From HRBIN01 sp038891515 (GTDB taxonomy: Archaea > Thermoproteota > Nitrososphaeria_A > Caldarchaeales > Caldarchaeaceae), in contig JAWAEB010000080.1 in the NCBI GenBank assembly GCA_038891515.1, positions 1-6,900 of the forward strand: a DNA stretch of 6,900 bases. Direction: 5' to 3'. A program made the translations under genes and the position numbers. The notes under the pieces are model-generated. The model made no database searches, was not told where the DNA came from, and worked only from the letters and a program-made list of their open reading frames with translations. This document shows, one piece after another, positions 1-6,148 of this stretch. Each line of letters begins with the position of its first letter. Positions within the stretch are counted from its first letter, which is position 1.

Positions 1-67
1 AGCCCTCACCCACGGAGGAGTCCTGAGACGGGGAAAGACATCTCTATCACCGAAGAAACCCATAAGA

Positions 68-79
68 CGGCCTAGGCCG
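68..79. repeat. 12-bp perfect palindrome CGGCCTAGGCCG
   Basis: The sequence CGGCCTAGGCCG is identical to its own reverse complement and lies 115 bp upstream of the first gene. If the minus-strand frame starting at 63 is real, the palindrome sits 5 to 16 nt before its start codon, where it could be an operator. A chance palindrome in GC-rich DNA is equally possible. It is too short, with no loop, to be a convincing hairpin terminator. Confidence 0.3.
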
Positions 80-163
80 ACCCCAATTCTATTCACCCAC
101 AACGAATGGGAAGGCCCAGGCCATAGACCTTAAGTTGACAGTCCCGGTTGAAGATATGTAAGG

Positions 164-170
164 CTTTTTT
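164..170 (+). promoter_or_regulatory. T-rich possible TATA box of the FAD gene
   Basis: CTTTTTT lies 24-30 nt upstream of the ATG at 194. This is where an archaeal TATA box belongs if transcription starts at or next to the start codon. No Shine-Dalgarno element precedes the ATG (the sequence is ccacaccataacc), which fits a leaderless mRNA. The match to the usual mixed A/T box is poor. The same T-run could instead terminate transcription of a plus-strand gene lying to the left. Confidence 0.3.
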
Positions 171-193
171 CCCACCAATCCCACACCATAACC

Positions 194-1462
194 ATGACAG
201 ATTTTGATGTTGCCGTCGTGGGTGGTGGAATACTGGGACTAGCCACGGCCTACTACACCAAGCTAGGCATGCCTAACTCTTCGGTGGCAGTCATAGAAAT
301 GTTGCCGGATGTGGGTCAGGGGAACACCTCTAGAAGCGTGGGAGGGTATAGGCATGGTATATTCACGTCGCATGTCAACAGACTTCTCTCGGAGACTAGT
401 GTTGACCACTACAGAGAGGCCCAGAAGAGCGGTGAGGCTGAGCTATCCATGAGGGATGTGGGCTACCTCATACTGATAGGCGAGTCGAGGATTAGGCAGG
501 TGGCAGACTTCCTCGACCTCTTCGTCAAAGCGGGCAAGGCCAAGATACTTGCTCCTGACCAGTTGAGTAAGATGGGTATAGTTTCTAAGCATGGGGGAGA
601 TGAGGAGGCTAGGCTTATGGAGCTGGAGGATATCTCTTGCGGCCTGTATGCACCTAAATGTGGCCAGCTGGATGTGGATAAGCTGGTTCAGATGTATAAG
701 AGGCGATGCATCTCTGAGGGTGTTGAGTTCCTAACGGGGAAAAGGGTTAGGTCCATACACCTCTCGCCAGCCAACCCCCTAGGAATACCTAATGAGCCTA
801 GGGCTTGGCAGAAGGTGGTGGTGTCCCATGTTGTGACTGATGAAGAGAGGATAACTGCGAGGATGTTTGTCTTAGCAACCGGTATATGGACACCCGAGCT
901 CCTCGACCCAGTTGGTGTGGACTGCTTCGTAAAACCGAAGAAGCGACAAGTCGCTGTGATAAGGGCTGGGGGAGAGTTGGAGAACCTGCTGAGCCCCGGT
1001 GAGTGCGGGTTTGAACACATGCCTATGACCTTCTTCCCCCATGGACTTTACATAGCACCCCGTTATAGTGAGAGAGCCTTCTGGGTTGGCCTCACTGACG
1101 AGGTTGGCAGGCCATTTGAGATAGACCTTGAGCCAGAACCTCGCTTCTACTACGACAACATCCATCCTGTCCTCTCAAAATATATGCCCCAGTTCTCAGG
1201 AGCTAGGCCGGAAAACATGTGGGCTGGATGCTATTCCATGAATAACTTGGATGGAAACCCGATAGTCTTCAAGTTCCTTAACTGCACAGTTGTGACTGGT
1301 GGTAGCGGTAGCGGGGTGATGAAGGCAGACGCCGTTGGTAGAATAGCTGCTGCACTGTTGAGAGGTGAGAGGGTGGCATATCTACATGGCGGCCTACCTT
1401 TTGAGGTCTCAGCCCTTGGGATAGAGTCGAGGAGGGTGGAGAGGGAGTATTTCATACTCTAG
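194..1462 (+). CDS. FAD-dependent oxidoreductase, DAO / sarcosine oxidase beta-like
   Basis: A 422-residue flavoenzyme of the DAO family (sarcosine oxidase beta, glycine oxidase and amine dehydrogenase relatives). It is expected to oxidise the C-N bond of an amino acid or secondary amine, passing electrons to oxygen or to a partner. The N-terminus shows the FAD-binding Rossmann motif VVGGGILGLATAYY (residues 8-21), with acidic Glu35 closing the second strand. Other family signatures are GNTSRSVGGYRHGIF (43-57), FVLATGIWTPELL (225-237), the late loop GCYSMNNLDGNPIV (345-358) and the closing FAD segment starting TGGSGSGVMKADAVGR (368-383). The protein is complete in length and has no signal peptide or membrane segment, so it is cytoplasmic. 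ATG 194 sits six codons before the first beta-strand residues of the Rossmann fold, as usual. The family is clear; the substrate cannot be read from sequence. It is the first gene of the plus-strand run, with 16 nt before the next. Confidence 0.9.
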   Translation: MTDFDVAVVGGGILGLATAYYTKLGMPNSSVAVIEMLPDVGQGNTSRSVGGYRHGIFTSHVNRLLSETSVDHYREAQKSGEAELSMRDVGYLILIGESRIRQVADFLDLFVKAGKAKILAPDQLSKMGIVSKHGGDEEARLMELEDISCGLYAPKCGQLDVDKLVQMYKRRCISEGVEFLTGKRVRSIHLSPANPLGIPNEPRAWQKVVVSHVVTDEERITARMFVLATGIWTPELLDPVGVDCFVKPKKRQVAVIRAGGELENLLSPGECGFEHMPMTFFPHGLYIAPRYSERAFWVGLTDEVGRPFEIDLEPEPRFYYDNIHPVLSKYMPQFSGARPENMWAGCYSMNNLDGNPIVFKFLNCTVVTGGSGSGVMKADAVGRIAAALLRGERVAYLHGGLPFEVSALGIESRRVEREYFIL

Positions 1463-1466
1463 GTCT

Positions 1467-1471
1467 AGGTG
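1467..1471 (+). promoter_or_regulatory. Ribosome binding site deciding a TTG start
   Basis: AGGTG matches five bases of the archaeal GGAGGTGA consensus, with 7 nt between it and the TTG at 1479. It lies in the short gap after the FAD gene stop (TAG 1460-1462). It supports initiation at TTG, since no in-frame ATG or GTG occurs upstream of the essential YGSN motif. Confidence 0.55.
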
Positions 1472-1478
1472 GTTGTAA

Positions 1479-1925
1479 TTGCCTGTATGGTATTTCGCCT
1501 ATGGCTCCAACCTAGACCAAGAGGTGATGAGGAGGAGGATCGGCTCATGGAAGGAGCTGAAGCCAGCCACGCTTAAGGGGTTTAGACTGATGTTCGACCA
1601 CTATTCAAGCTCATGGGGTGGAGGTGTTGCCGATGTTGTGGAGTCTGAGGGTGAAGTGGTCTACGGCGGCGCCTACCTGCTGGATGAGGAGCAGGTGCGG
1701 GTGCTAGACAGGTATGAGGGTGTGCCCGCCACATACAACAGGAGGAAAGTGGTCGTAGAGATTGAGGGGAAGTCCGTGGAGGCCTTCACATACGTTGTGA
1801 ACAACCCGAGAAAGCACGTGGCTCCCACACATGAATATCTCTCTAGAATTGTCAACGGACTGAAAAGGCTCGGATACGGCGAGGATATAATTTCCAAGGT
1901 AAGGAAGGCTGCTGCGGGAAAATGA
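1479..1925 (+). CDS. Gamma-glutamylcyclotransferase-fold protein (AIG2/GGCT-like)
   Basis: A 148-residue protein of the GGCT/AIG2-like fold. These enzymes cyclise gamma-glutamyl groups on amines or amino acids to 5-oxoproline, or act on gamma-glutamylamines. The nucleotide start is TTG. The substrate-binding loop YFAYGSNLD (residues 5-13) must be near the N-terminus, which fixes the start. The hallmark LDRYEGVP (76-83) contains Glu80, aligning with the catalytic glutamate of human GGCT. VYGGAYLL (61-68) and the aromatic TYNRRKV (85-91) are further family features. The length is normal for a single-domain member and there is no targeting signal, so it is cytoplasmic. It follows the FAD amine-oxidase-like gene by 16 nt and is likely cotranscribed, which loosely suggests shared amino-acid or gamma-glutamylamine metabolism. 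The true substrate is unknown; archaeal members lie outside the glutathione pathway. Confidence 0.85.
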   Translation: MPVWYFAYGSNLDQEVMRRRIGSWKELKPATLKGFRLMFDHYSSSWGGGVADVVESEGEVVYGGAYLLDEEQVRVLDRYEGVPATYNRRKVVVEIEGKSVEAFTYVVNNPRKHVAPTHEYLSRIVNGLKRLGYGEDIISKVRKAAAGK

Positions 1926-1934
1926 CTCTTAAAG
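1926..1934 (+). promoter_or_regulatory. Possible internal promoter before the helicase
   Basis: CTCTTAAAG in the 34-nt gap contains TTAAA (1929-1933), centred about 29 nt upstream of the helicase ATG. It is the only A/T cluster of this kind in the gap and could be a TATA box letting the helicase group be expressed apart from the two metabolic genes. The element is short and could be chance. Confidence 0.25.
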
Positions 1935-1950
1935 TCGCCGGAGTGGCTTC

Positions 1951-1955
1951 GGTGA
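1951..1955 (+). promoter_or_regulatory. Ribosome binding site of the helicase gene
   Basis: GGTGA matches five bases of the archaeal anti-Shine-Dalgarno complement and lies 4 nt before ATG 1960. It supports this start, which also gives a complete region before the first helicase motif. A Shine-Dalgarno element here argues that the gene is read from a leadered or polycistronic mRNA. Confidence 0.5.
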
Positions 1956-1959
1956 GGCG

Positions 1960-4900
1960 ATGATCAAGACCGGCCAGCTCCTAGATAGGCTGGGATACGA
2001 TTACTACGTATTTGAGACACCGGAGCAGAAGCCTCAATACTCTTCCAAGACGTTCGCAGACTATCTTCCACAGCTGGCTGATTCCAGCATCCCACGATGT
2101 CGGATGCTGGCTCAATGCACACTCTACAAGCATCAGGAGGAGGGGTTCCAAGTCCTAAATCGTGGGGAGAACCTAGTCCTCAAGTCTGGGACTGGGAGCG
2201 GTAAAACCGAGAGTTGGTTTCTCCACATGGTTGTCAACAACAGGAGAACATTGGCCATATATCCAACATTGGCATTGGCCAACGACCAGATAACAAGGCT
2301 TGAGGAGTACTGCCGTGCCCTAGGCAGAAAGGCTCTTGCCTTGGACGCCATGAAGAAGGCTGAGATGGCTAAGGACACCGGCATGCGGGGGCTCAGGCGT
2401 GAGATTGACAGTTCAGACCTAGTTGTGACTAATCCAGCCCTCCTACTCAATGATGTGAAGAGGATTGGGGTGGGGAAGACATCCATTCTAAAAGGGTTCA
2501 TATCACGGGCTGGCTTACTGGTGGTGGACGAGTTTGACTTCTACGGCCCTCGCTCCATAGCGCTTCTCCTCAGCATGCTCAAACTCCTCATCCGTCTAGT
2601 CAATCCAAGCCTCCAGCTCACCCTAATGACTGCAGCGCTCCAAAACCCCGCTGAGGTAGCCGAGATTCTCACGGGGATAAACTCCAGGCCCACCACCGTG
2701 GTGGACGGCAGGCCATTCCACCCAGCCAACTATACATACTTAGTGCTGGGCAAGTCTCTCAGGTCTGCTTGGAACAGGCTGAGGGAGTATCTGCCCCTGC
2801 TGCGTGAGAGGGGTGCCGGCCTAGACGTAATGGAAGCCGCAGCTGACTACGAGAGGTTCAGAGAGAACTACTACAGGGTTTCGGAGGCTGCCCAAGCTCT
2901 TGGGATTGACATAAGGCGGGGTGATGAGGAGATTTTAGACATACTAGCTGCATATGCTTCAGACGATGTCCTCTCCATCGTCTTCACGAGGAGTATTGCA
3001 ACGGCTGAGGAGATGATGCGGCGTGTGTCTATGAAGGCCGGAACTGAAGCTAACGTGGCGGCACATCACCATCTTCTCCTCAAGTCCAAGAGAGCCGATC
3101 TAGAGAATGCTGCGAGGAACGGTGTGCTGAAGCTTGTCTTCTCTCCAAGGACTCTAAGCCAGGGAATAGACATAGGAAGCGTGGGCAGGGTTATCCATCT
3201 CGGGCTTCCATCCTCCGTGAGAGAGTTTAGGCAGAGGGAGGGTAGGAAGGGTAGAAGGCCGGAGATGGGGTGGACCGAGACAGTCATCATACCCGTCAGC
3301 CAGTGGGACAGGGACCTGCTTTCCCGAGGAGTGCGGACTCTCAGAAGCTGGATTGAAATGCCGATGGAGCATGTCATGGTCAACCCAGAGAACCAATACA
3401 GCAAACTCTTCGAATCCCTCTATGCGTTCCAGTCTCCTGTTCTCAGGCCCCAGATAGGGGCTGGCAACATACGATTTCTGGAAACACTCGGGCTCTTGAA
3501 TGGTGGCGAGCTCTCGAGGGCTGGAAAGAGTACTTGGATGAAGATGAACTTCTACGAGTTCGCCCCGCCTTTTGGGATAAAGAGGCGAAGGTTAAGAGGG
3601 TTAGATGGATTCAGCTGGCTCGAGGATGTATCCCACGTGGATCTGGTGGAGAAGTTTCAGCCAGGATGCATAGACTATAGCTGTGACGGACTTGTGGTGG
3701 GTCACAGGAGCGCCCCCCGAAGATACAGGGTTGTAACGGAGATTGTAGTGGACGATCTGAGGGAGTCAGTTATGAGGCATCATGAAGCCCTTGCCTACGT
3801 CATTGAAGAGTATGAGCGGACCAAGAGTTTGTGGGGTGAGCAGCCTAACCTCAGAAGCGACTATATGCATGGCAAGCTCCATAGCGCGGTCCAGTGTGTC
3901 GTCCACGCACCCTCATCCGGCTTCGGGCTATACACCAAGATACCCAACAGAGTTGAGTGGAGGCTCATCTCAGGTAGGAGGAGGGTCTTCACCGTGGGTG
4001 ATAGGACTTTGGTGACAAGCGAGAGTAAAAACATCGAAGTACCCACACCAACGATAGGGATCTATAGCGACTATACATACGGTTTAAGCGTTGAGGCAGA
4101 TCCCTCCGACGACCCCGAGCTGCTTAGACTCGCCCTAGCGTACACTCTCATCCTCTTGAGGAGAGTTCGCAACATCCCACTGGACCTGATCAAGTATGAC
4201 ATCTACGTCATGGGCGAGAGAAAGATTGTAGCCATTCATGAGACTGAGAGCGCTGGGTTGATTCCACGGATAGACTGGTCTGAGGTTGAGCGGATAGCTG
4301 CAGAGTATGTGCCAGACGGCTTGGATGAGGTTCTGCTGAATCAGGTGGATGAGATAGCCTACTCAGCCTTCATCTCCCTCAAGCTTGATTGGAGCGTTGT
4401 AAAGACATGTGCTGTTAGGCTGGCTAGGTACTTCAGGCTGCAGGAGATGATCGAGCTTAGGCTGGGAGATCTCAGACTCTCGGTTAGGAAGCCTTCCAGA
4501 GCCTTGAAGACTCTGACGGTTGCTGCTGAGGAGCTGACTCTCAGGGATGACCTAAGGACCGGCCTTTATGGTGTGGCATGCTTCGACGGCGAAAAGACTG
4601 TGGTGTCAGTAGGTCTGAGGGAGCTGGGACAGCCTGAGCCTGTTAACCCAGAGCTACTCACGCTGTTCTCAGCAAGGTTAGATGAGGGGTTCCACATAGT
4701 TGTCTATGACATGAATACTATTTACAGCGGTTTGGATAGGGCTGGGCTTAGAATGGTGGATGCTCTGCTGCGTGGCTGTGAGACGTCTGGCAAACTAATC
4801 AGCCTCAGGGAGAAGCTGGAGGATGTTCTCAAGGAGACGCTACCCCTTGAGACTCTTGAGGCTGCGCTTGGTCTGGGTAGGGATGTGGGCTTAAAGGATC

Positions 4901-5058
4901 TTGTGATAAGACGTGAGATGGCTAGGAGTAGGAGGCCCAGCATAGCCTTCATCAGGACTATACCATGGCGCCTAGCTGAGAGTCTGGGCAGATATCTTGA
5001 AAATGAGGTTCGAAACGTCTACATGGCCTGGCTTGTCTATGAGGCGGTTAAGGGATGA
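1960..5058 (+). CDS. Large SF2 DEAD/DEAH-type helicase, MrfA/Hrq1-like, with unusual motifs
   Basis: A 1032-residue ATP-dependent nucleic-acid helicase or translocase. The motor motifs are all present and in order: LYKHQEEGF (55-63) before motif I; Walker A SGTGSGKTE (76-84, Lys82); Ia YPTLALANDQ (101-110); Ib TNPALLL (157-163); II DEFD (190-193); III TAAL (224-227); IV VFTRSIATAE (341-350); V near TLSQGIDIG (398-406); VI QREGRKGRR (425-433). Walker A followed by Glu, PTLAL and the segment after the motor (LRGLDGFSWLED 545-556, then QPGCIDYSCDG 567-577) recall MrfA (YprA)/Hrq1 helicases. However, the C-terminal cysteine cluster of that family is missing, and motifs II and VI deviate. Residues ~473-540 may form a winged helix. 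Residues ~849-1032 resemble a degenerate DEDD exonuclease fold. No HD nuclease or signal peptide is seen. The last bases overlap the nucleotidase start (ATGA). A role in DNA repair or defence is inferred; the motor assignment is firm. Confidence 0.88.
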   Translation: MIKTGQLLDRLGYDYYVFETPEQKPQYSSKTFADYLPQLADSSIPRCRMLAQCTLYKHQEEGFQVLNRGENLVLKSGTGSGKTESWFLHMVVNNRRTLAIYPTLALANDQITRLEEYCRALGRKALALDAMKKAEMAKDTGMRGLRREIDSSDLVVTNPALLLNDVKRIGVGKTSILKGFISRAGLLVVDEFDFYGPRSIALLLSMLKLLIRLVNPSLQLTLMTAALQNPAEVAEILTGINSRPTTVVDGRPFHPANYTYLVLGKSLRSAWNRLREYLPLLRERGAGLDVMEAAADYERFRENYYRVSEAAQALGIDIRRGDEEILDILAAYASDDVLSIVFTRSIATAEEMMRRVSMKAGTEANVAAHHHLLLKSKRADLENAARNGVLKLVFSPRTLSQGIDIGSVGRVIHLGLPSSVREFRQREGRKGRRPEMGWTETVIIPVSQWDRDLLSRGVRTLRSWIEMPMEHVMVNPENQYSKLFESLYAFQSPVLRPQIGAGNIRFLETLGLLNGGELSRAGKSTWMKMNFYEFAPPFGIKRRRLRGLDGFSWLEDVSHVDLVEKFQPGCIDYSCDGLVVGHRSAPRRYRVVTEIVVDDLRESVMRHHEALAYVIEEYERTKSLWGEQPNLRSDYMHGKLHSAVQCVVHAPSSGFGLYTKIPNRVEWRLISGRRRVFTVGDRTLVTSESKNIEVPTPTIGIYSDYTYGLSVEADPSDDPELLRLALAYTLILLRRVRNIPLDLIKYDIYVMGERKIVAIHETESAGLIPRIDWSEVERIAAEYVPDGLDEVLLNQVDEIAYSAFISLKLDWSVVKTCAVRLARYFRLQEMIELRLGDLRLSVRKPSRALKTLTVAAEELTLRDDLRTGLYGVACFDGEKTVVSVGLRELGQPEPVNPELLTLFSARLDEGFHIVVYDMNTIYSGLDRAGLRMVDALLRGCETSGKLISLREKLEDVLKETLPLETLEAALGLGRDVGLKDLVIRREMARSRRPSIAFIRTIPWRLAESLGRYLENEVRNVYMAWLVYEAVKG

Positions 5059-5606
5059 GAATAGCTCTGGATGTGGATGGAGTCCTGGCAGACCTAGCTG
5101 GGATGATTCTACGAATATATGGTGAGGATACAGGCATATGGCTGGATAGGAGCTTCGTCACTGAATGGGAGTTCTGGACAAAGCTCGGCATGAGCCGGCG
5201 GGAGTTTGTGGATTTGATAGTTAGGGCTTGGTCTAGGTGGGAGGAGATAAATCCCACAGAAGACGACCTAGCAGAGGACACAGATATGCTGGCCAGACTT
5301 GGCCGGGTTGAAATCCTAACTCAGAGGCCGGCCGCTACAGTGGAGCCTGTCAAGAGGTGGCTGAGAAAGCATGGTGTTAGACATCACGGTTTCACATGGG
5401 TCCCCCTCAAATCTTCCAAGACCCTCTTCCACTACGACATCTACATAGACGACTCGCCACGTCTGGCTGAGCATATGAGAAAGCTCAAAAGACCACTTCT
5501 GCTCTATAGCCAGCCATGGAATGCTTCCATAGTTGCCTCGGACAGTGTAGTGAGAGTGTCTTCGCTGGATGAGTGTATAAACTATGTCATCTCCATGGGT
5601 GTTTGA
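5055..5606 (+). CDS. HAD-superfamily 5'(3')-deoxyribonucleotidase-like phosphatase
   Basis: A 183-residue HAD phosphatase of the 5'-nucleotidase NT5C type, which removes phosphate from (deoxy)nucleoside monophosphates. All four HAD motifs are visible. Motif I is LDVDGVLAD (5-13), with nucleophile Asp6 and acid/base Asp8. Motif II is ILTQRP (87-92, Thr89). Motif III is in PLKSSK (117-122, Lys119 or Lys122). Motif IV is YIDDSP (130-135, Asp132/Asp133). The tail QPWN (153-156) is typical of this nucleotidase family. A small helical cap lies between motifs I and II (about residues 15-75), and the length is normal. The start ATG overlaps the helicase TGA as ATGA, with purine-rich sequence just before it, so translation is probably coupled to the helicase. 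Substrate range cannot be told from sequence; other small phosphate esters are possible. Confidence 0.85.
   Translation: MRIALDVDGVLADLAGMILRIYGEDTGIWLDRSFVTEWEFWTKLGMSRREFVDLIVRAWSRWEEINPTEDDLAEDTDMLARLGRVEILTQRPAATVEPVKRWLRKHGVRHHGFTWVPLKSSKTLFHYDIYIDDSPRLAEHMRKLKRPLLLYSQPWNASIVASDSVVRVSSLDECINYVISMGV
5598..5601 (+). promoter_or_regulatory. Ribosome binding site supporting the TTG start at 5609
   Basis: GGTG (within GGGTG 5597-5601) lies inside the end of the nucleotidase gene, 7 nt before TTG 5609. The alternative TTG at 5603 would leave only 1 nt of spacing. The spacing therefore favours 5609 as the start of the flavin-reductase-like gene. Confidence 0.4.
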
Positions 5607-5608
5607 GT

Positions 5609-6148
5609 TTGGCGCGTGAGGTGCGGGGTGACTGGATTCACAGACTCTTCTATCCTGTAATCCCTTCAGTAGTGACTGCCACCCACTCGGGAAAGGTCGG
5701 TGCTCTCCTGGCCATACCCTCCACCCTATCCTTTAAGCCACCCATGGTAGGGGTCAATATAGTGCCAGAGAGCAATACCCACAAGTTGGTGGAATCCTCG
5801 GGTATGTTTGGTGTCTGCATATTATCCCAAGAGCATATGGGCAGGCTGGCGAAACTGGCTGAGAAGGCTGCGGGTGTGGATGATAAGCTGGCTTGGGCTG
5901 GATTTGAGTATGAGCTTGGTAGGACTGTGCCTGTTCCCATATTGAAGGACTCAGCGGCGTGGCTTGAATGTAGTGTGGAGTGGAGTCGTGAGGTTGGTGA
6001 CCACACCCTCTTCGTGGGACTTGTGAGGGCGGCATACGCTGATGAAGACTTTGACGGCTACTGGCAGTATGAGGCTTACACTCCCATATTCTATGTAGGG
6101 AGGGCTAGGCGATTCAGAGGTAGCTACGTCTCCCTAAACCTTGGGTAA
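5609..6148 (+). CDS. Flavin reductase-like FMN-binding split-barrel protein
   Basis: A 179-residue protein of the flavin reductase domain family (DIM6/NTAB type). Members bind FMN and reduce flavin with NAD(P)H or act as small flavoprotein oxidoreductases, often as homodimers. Using TTG 5609 as the start, residues 19-73 cover the flavin-binding part: PSVVTATH (19-26), GALLAIPSTLSFKPP (31-45), VGVN (47-50), HKLVESSGMFGVCILS (58-73). Later, GDHTLFVGLV (130-139) carries the family's conserved GDH segment, and TPIFYVGRARRF (158-169) is a usual ending strand. In-frame GTG 5573 would extend it by 12 residues inside the nucleotidase gene, with an N-terminus (MYKLCHLHGCLS) unlike the family, so it was not chosen. 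It lies 2 nt after the nucleotidase stop, the last gene of the plus-strand run. Its electron partner is unknown; the FAD oxidoreductase upstream is a candidate only by proximity. Confidence 0.85.
   Translation: MAREVRGDWIHRLFYPVIPSVVTATHSGKVGALLAIPSTLSFKPPMVGVNIVPESNTHKLVESSGMFGVCILSQEHMGRLAKLAEKAAGVDDKLAWAGFEYELGRTVPVPILKDSAAWLECSVEWSREVGDHTLFVGLVRAAYADEDFDGYWQYEAYTPIFYVGRARRFRGSYVSLNLG

Larger units (their letters stand above)
1..193. other. Leader region without an assignable gene
   Basis: No RNA gene or recognisable protein was found here. Two frames are open to the left edge. On the plus strand, a frame runs from base 2 to a TAA at 131-133; its 43 residues are rich in Pro and Arg and could be the tail of an upstream gene. 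On the minus strand, a frame could start at ATG 63-61 or GTG 96-94 and leave the window as the 5' end of a divergent gene (reading MGFFGDRDVFPRLRTPP...). The two overlap, so at most one is likely real, and neither matches a family I recognise. The rest is a palindrome (68-79), small imperfect hairpins such as CCCA 96-99 with TGGG 107-110, and a T-run at 165-170. Confidence 0.3.

Noticed and set aside
1..130. 3' end of RNase P RNA or another structured RNA
   Set aside because: GAAGAAACCC faintly recalls a conserved RNase P segment, but the other conserved blocks and the P4 pairing could not be found.
872..1165. Minus-strand open frames inside the FAD gene (also 688-1020, 1231-1455)
   Set aside because: They are antisense to a well-supported gene, overlap one another and show no recognisable domain.
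2133..4952. Minus-strand and short plus-strand open frames inside the helicase gene (for example 2133-2501, 3066-3404, 3782-4015)
   Set aside because: They have low-complexity Ser/Pro/Leu-rich translations typical of shadow frames, with no ribosome site or family match.
1960..5058. Cas3 or another CRISPR-associated helicase
   Set aside because: DEFD-FYG recalls some Cas3 motif II contexts, but there is no HD nuclease domain, no other cas gene and no repeat array in the window, and the post-motor region looks MrfA/Hrq1-like.
1960..5058. Lhr-type or Hel308-type helicase
   Set aside because: Motif VI is QREGRKGR rather than the RAGRSGR-like or QMxGRAGR forms, and the C-terminal half does not resemble the Lhr core or the Hel308 ratchet domain.
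5573..5608. GTG start for the flavin-reductase-like gene
   Set aside because: It lies within the nucleotidase gene in another frame, gives an N-terminus rich in Cys and His unlike the family, and has a worse ribosome-site spacing than TTG 5609.
5650..6035. Minus-strand open frames opposite the flavin-reductase-like gene
   Set aside because: Two overlapping frames with His/Pro/Ser-rich translations, antisense to a clear family member.
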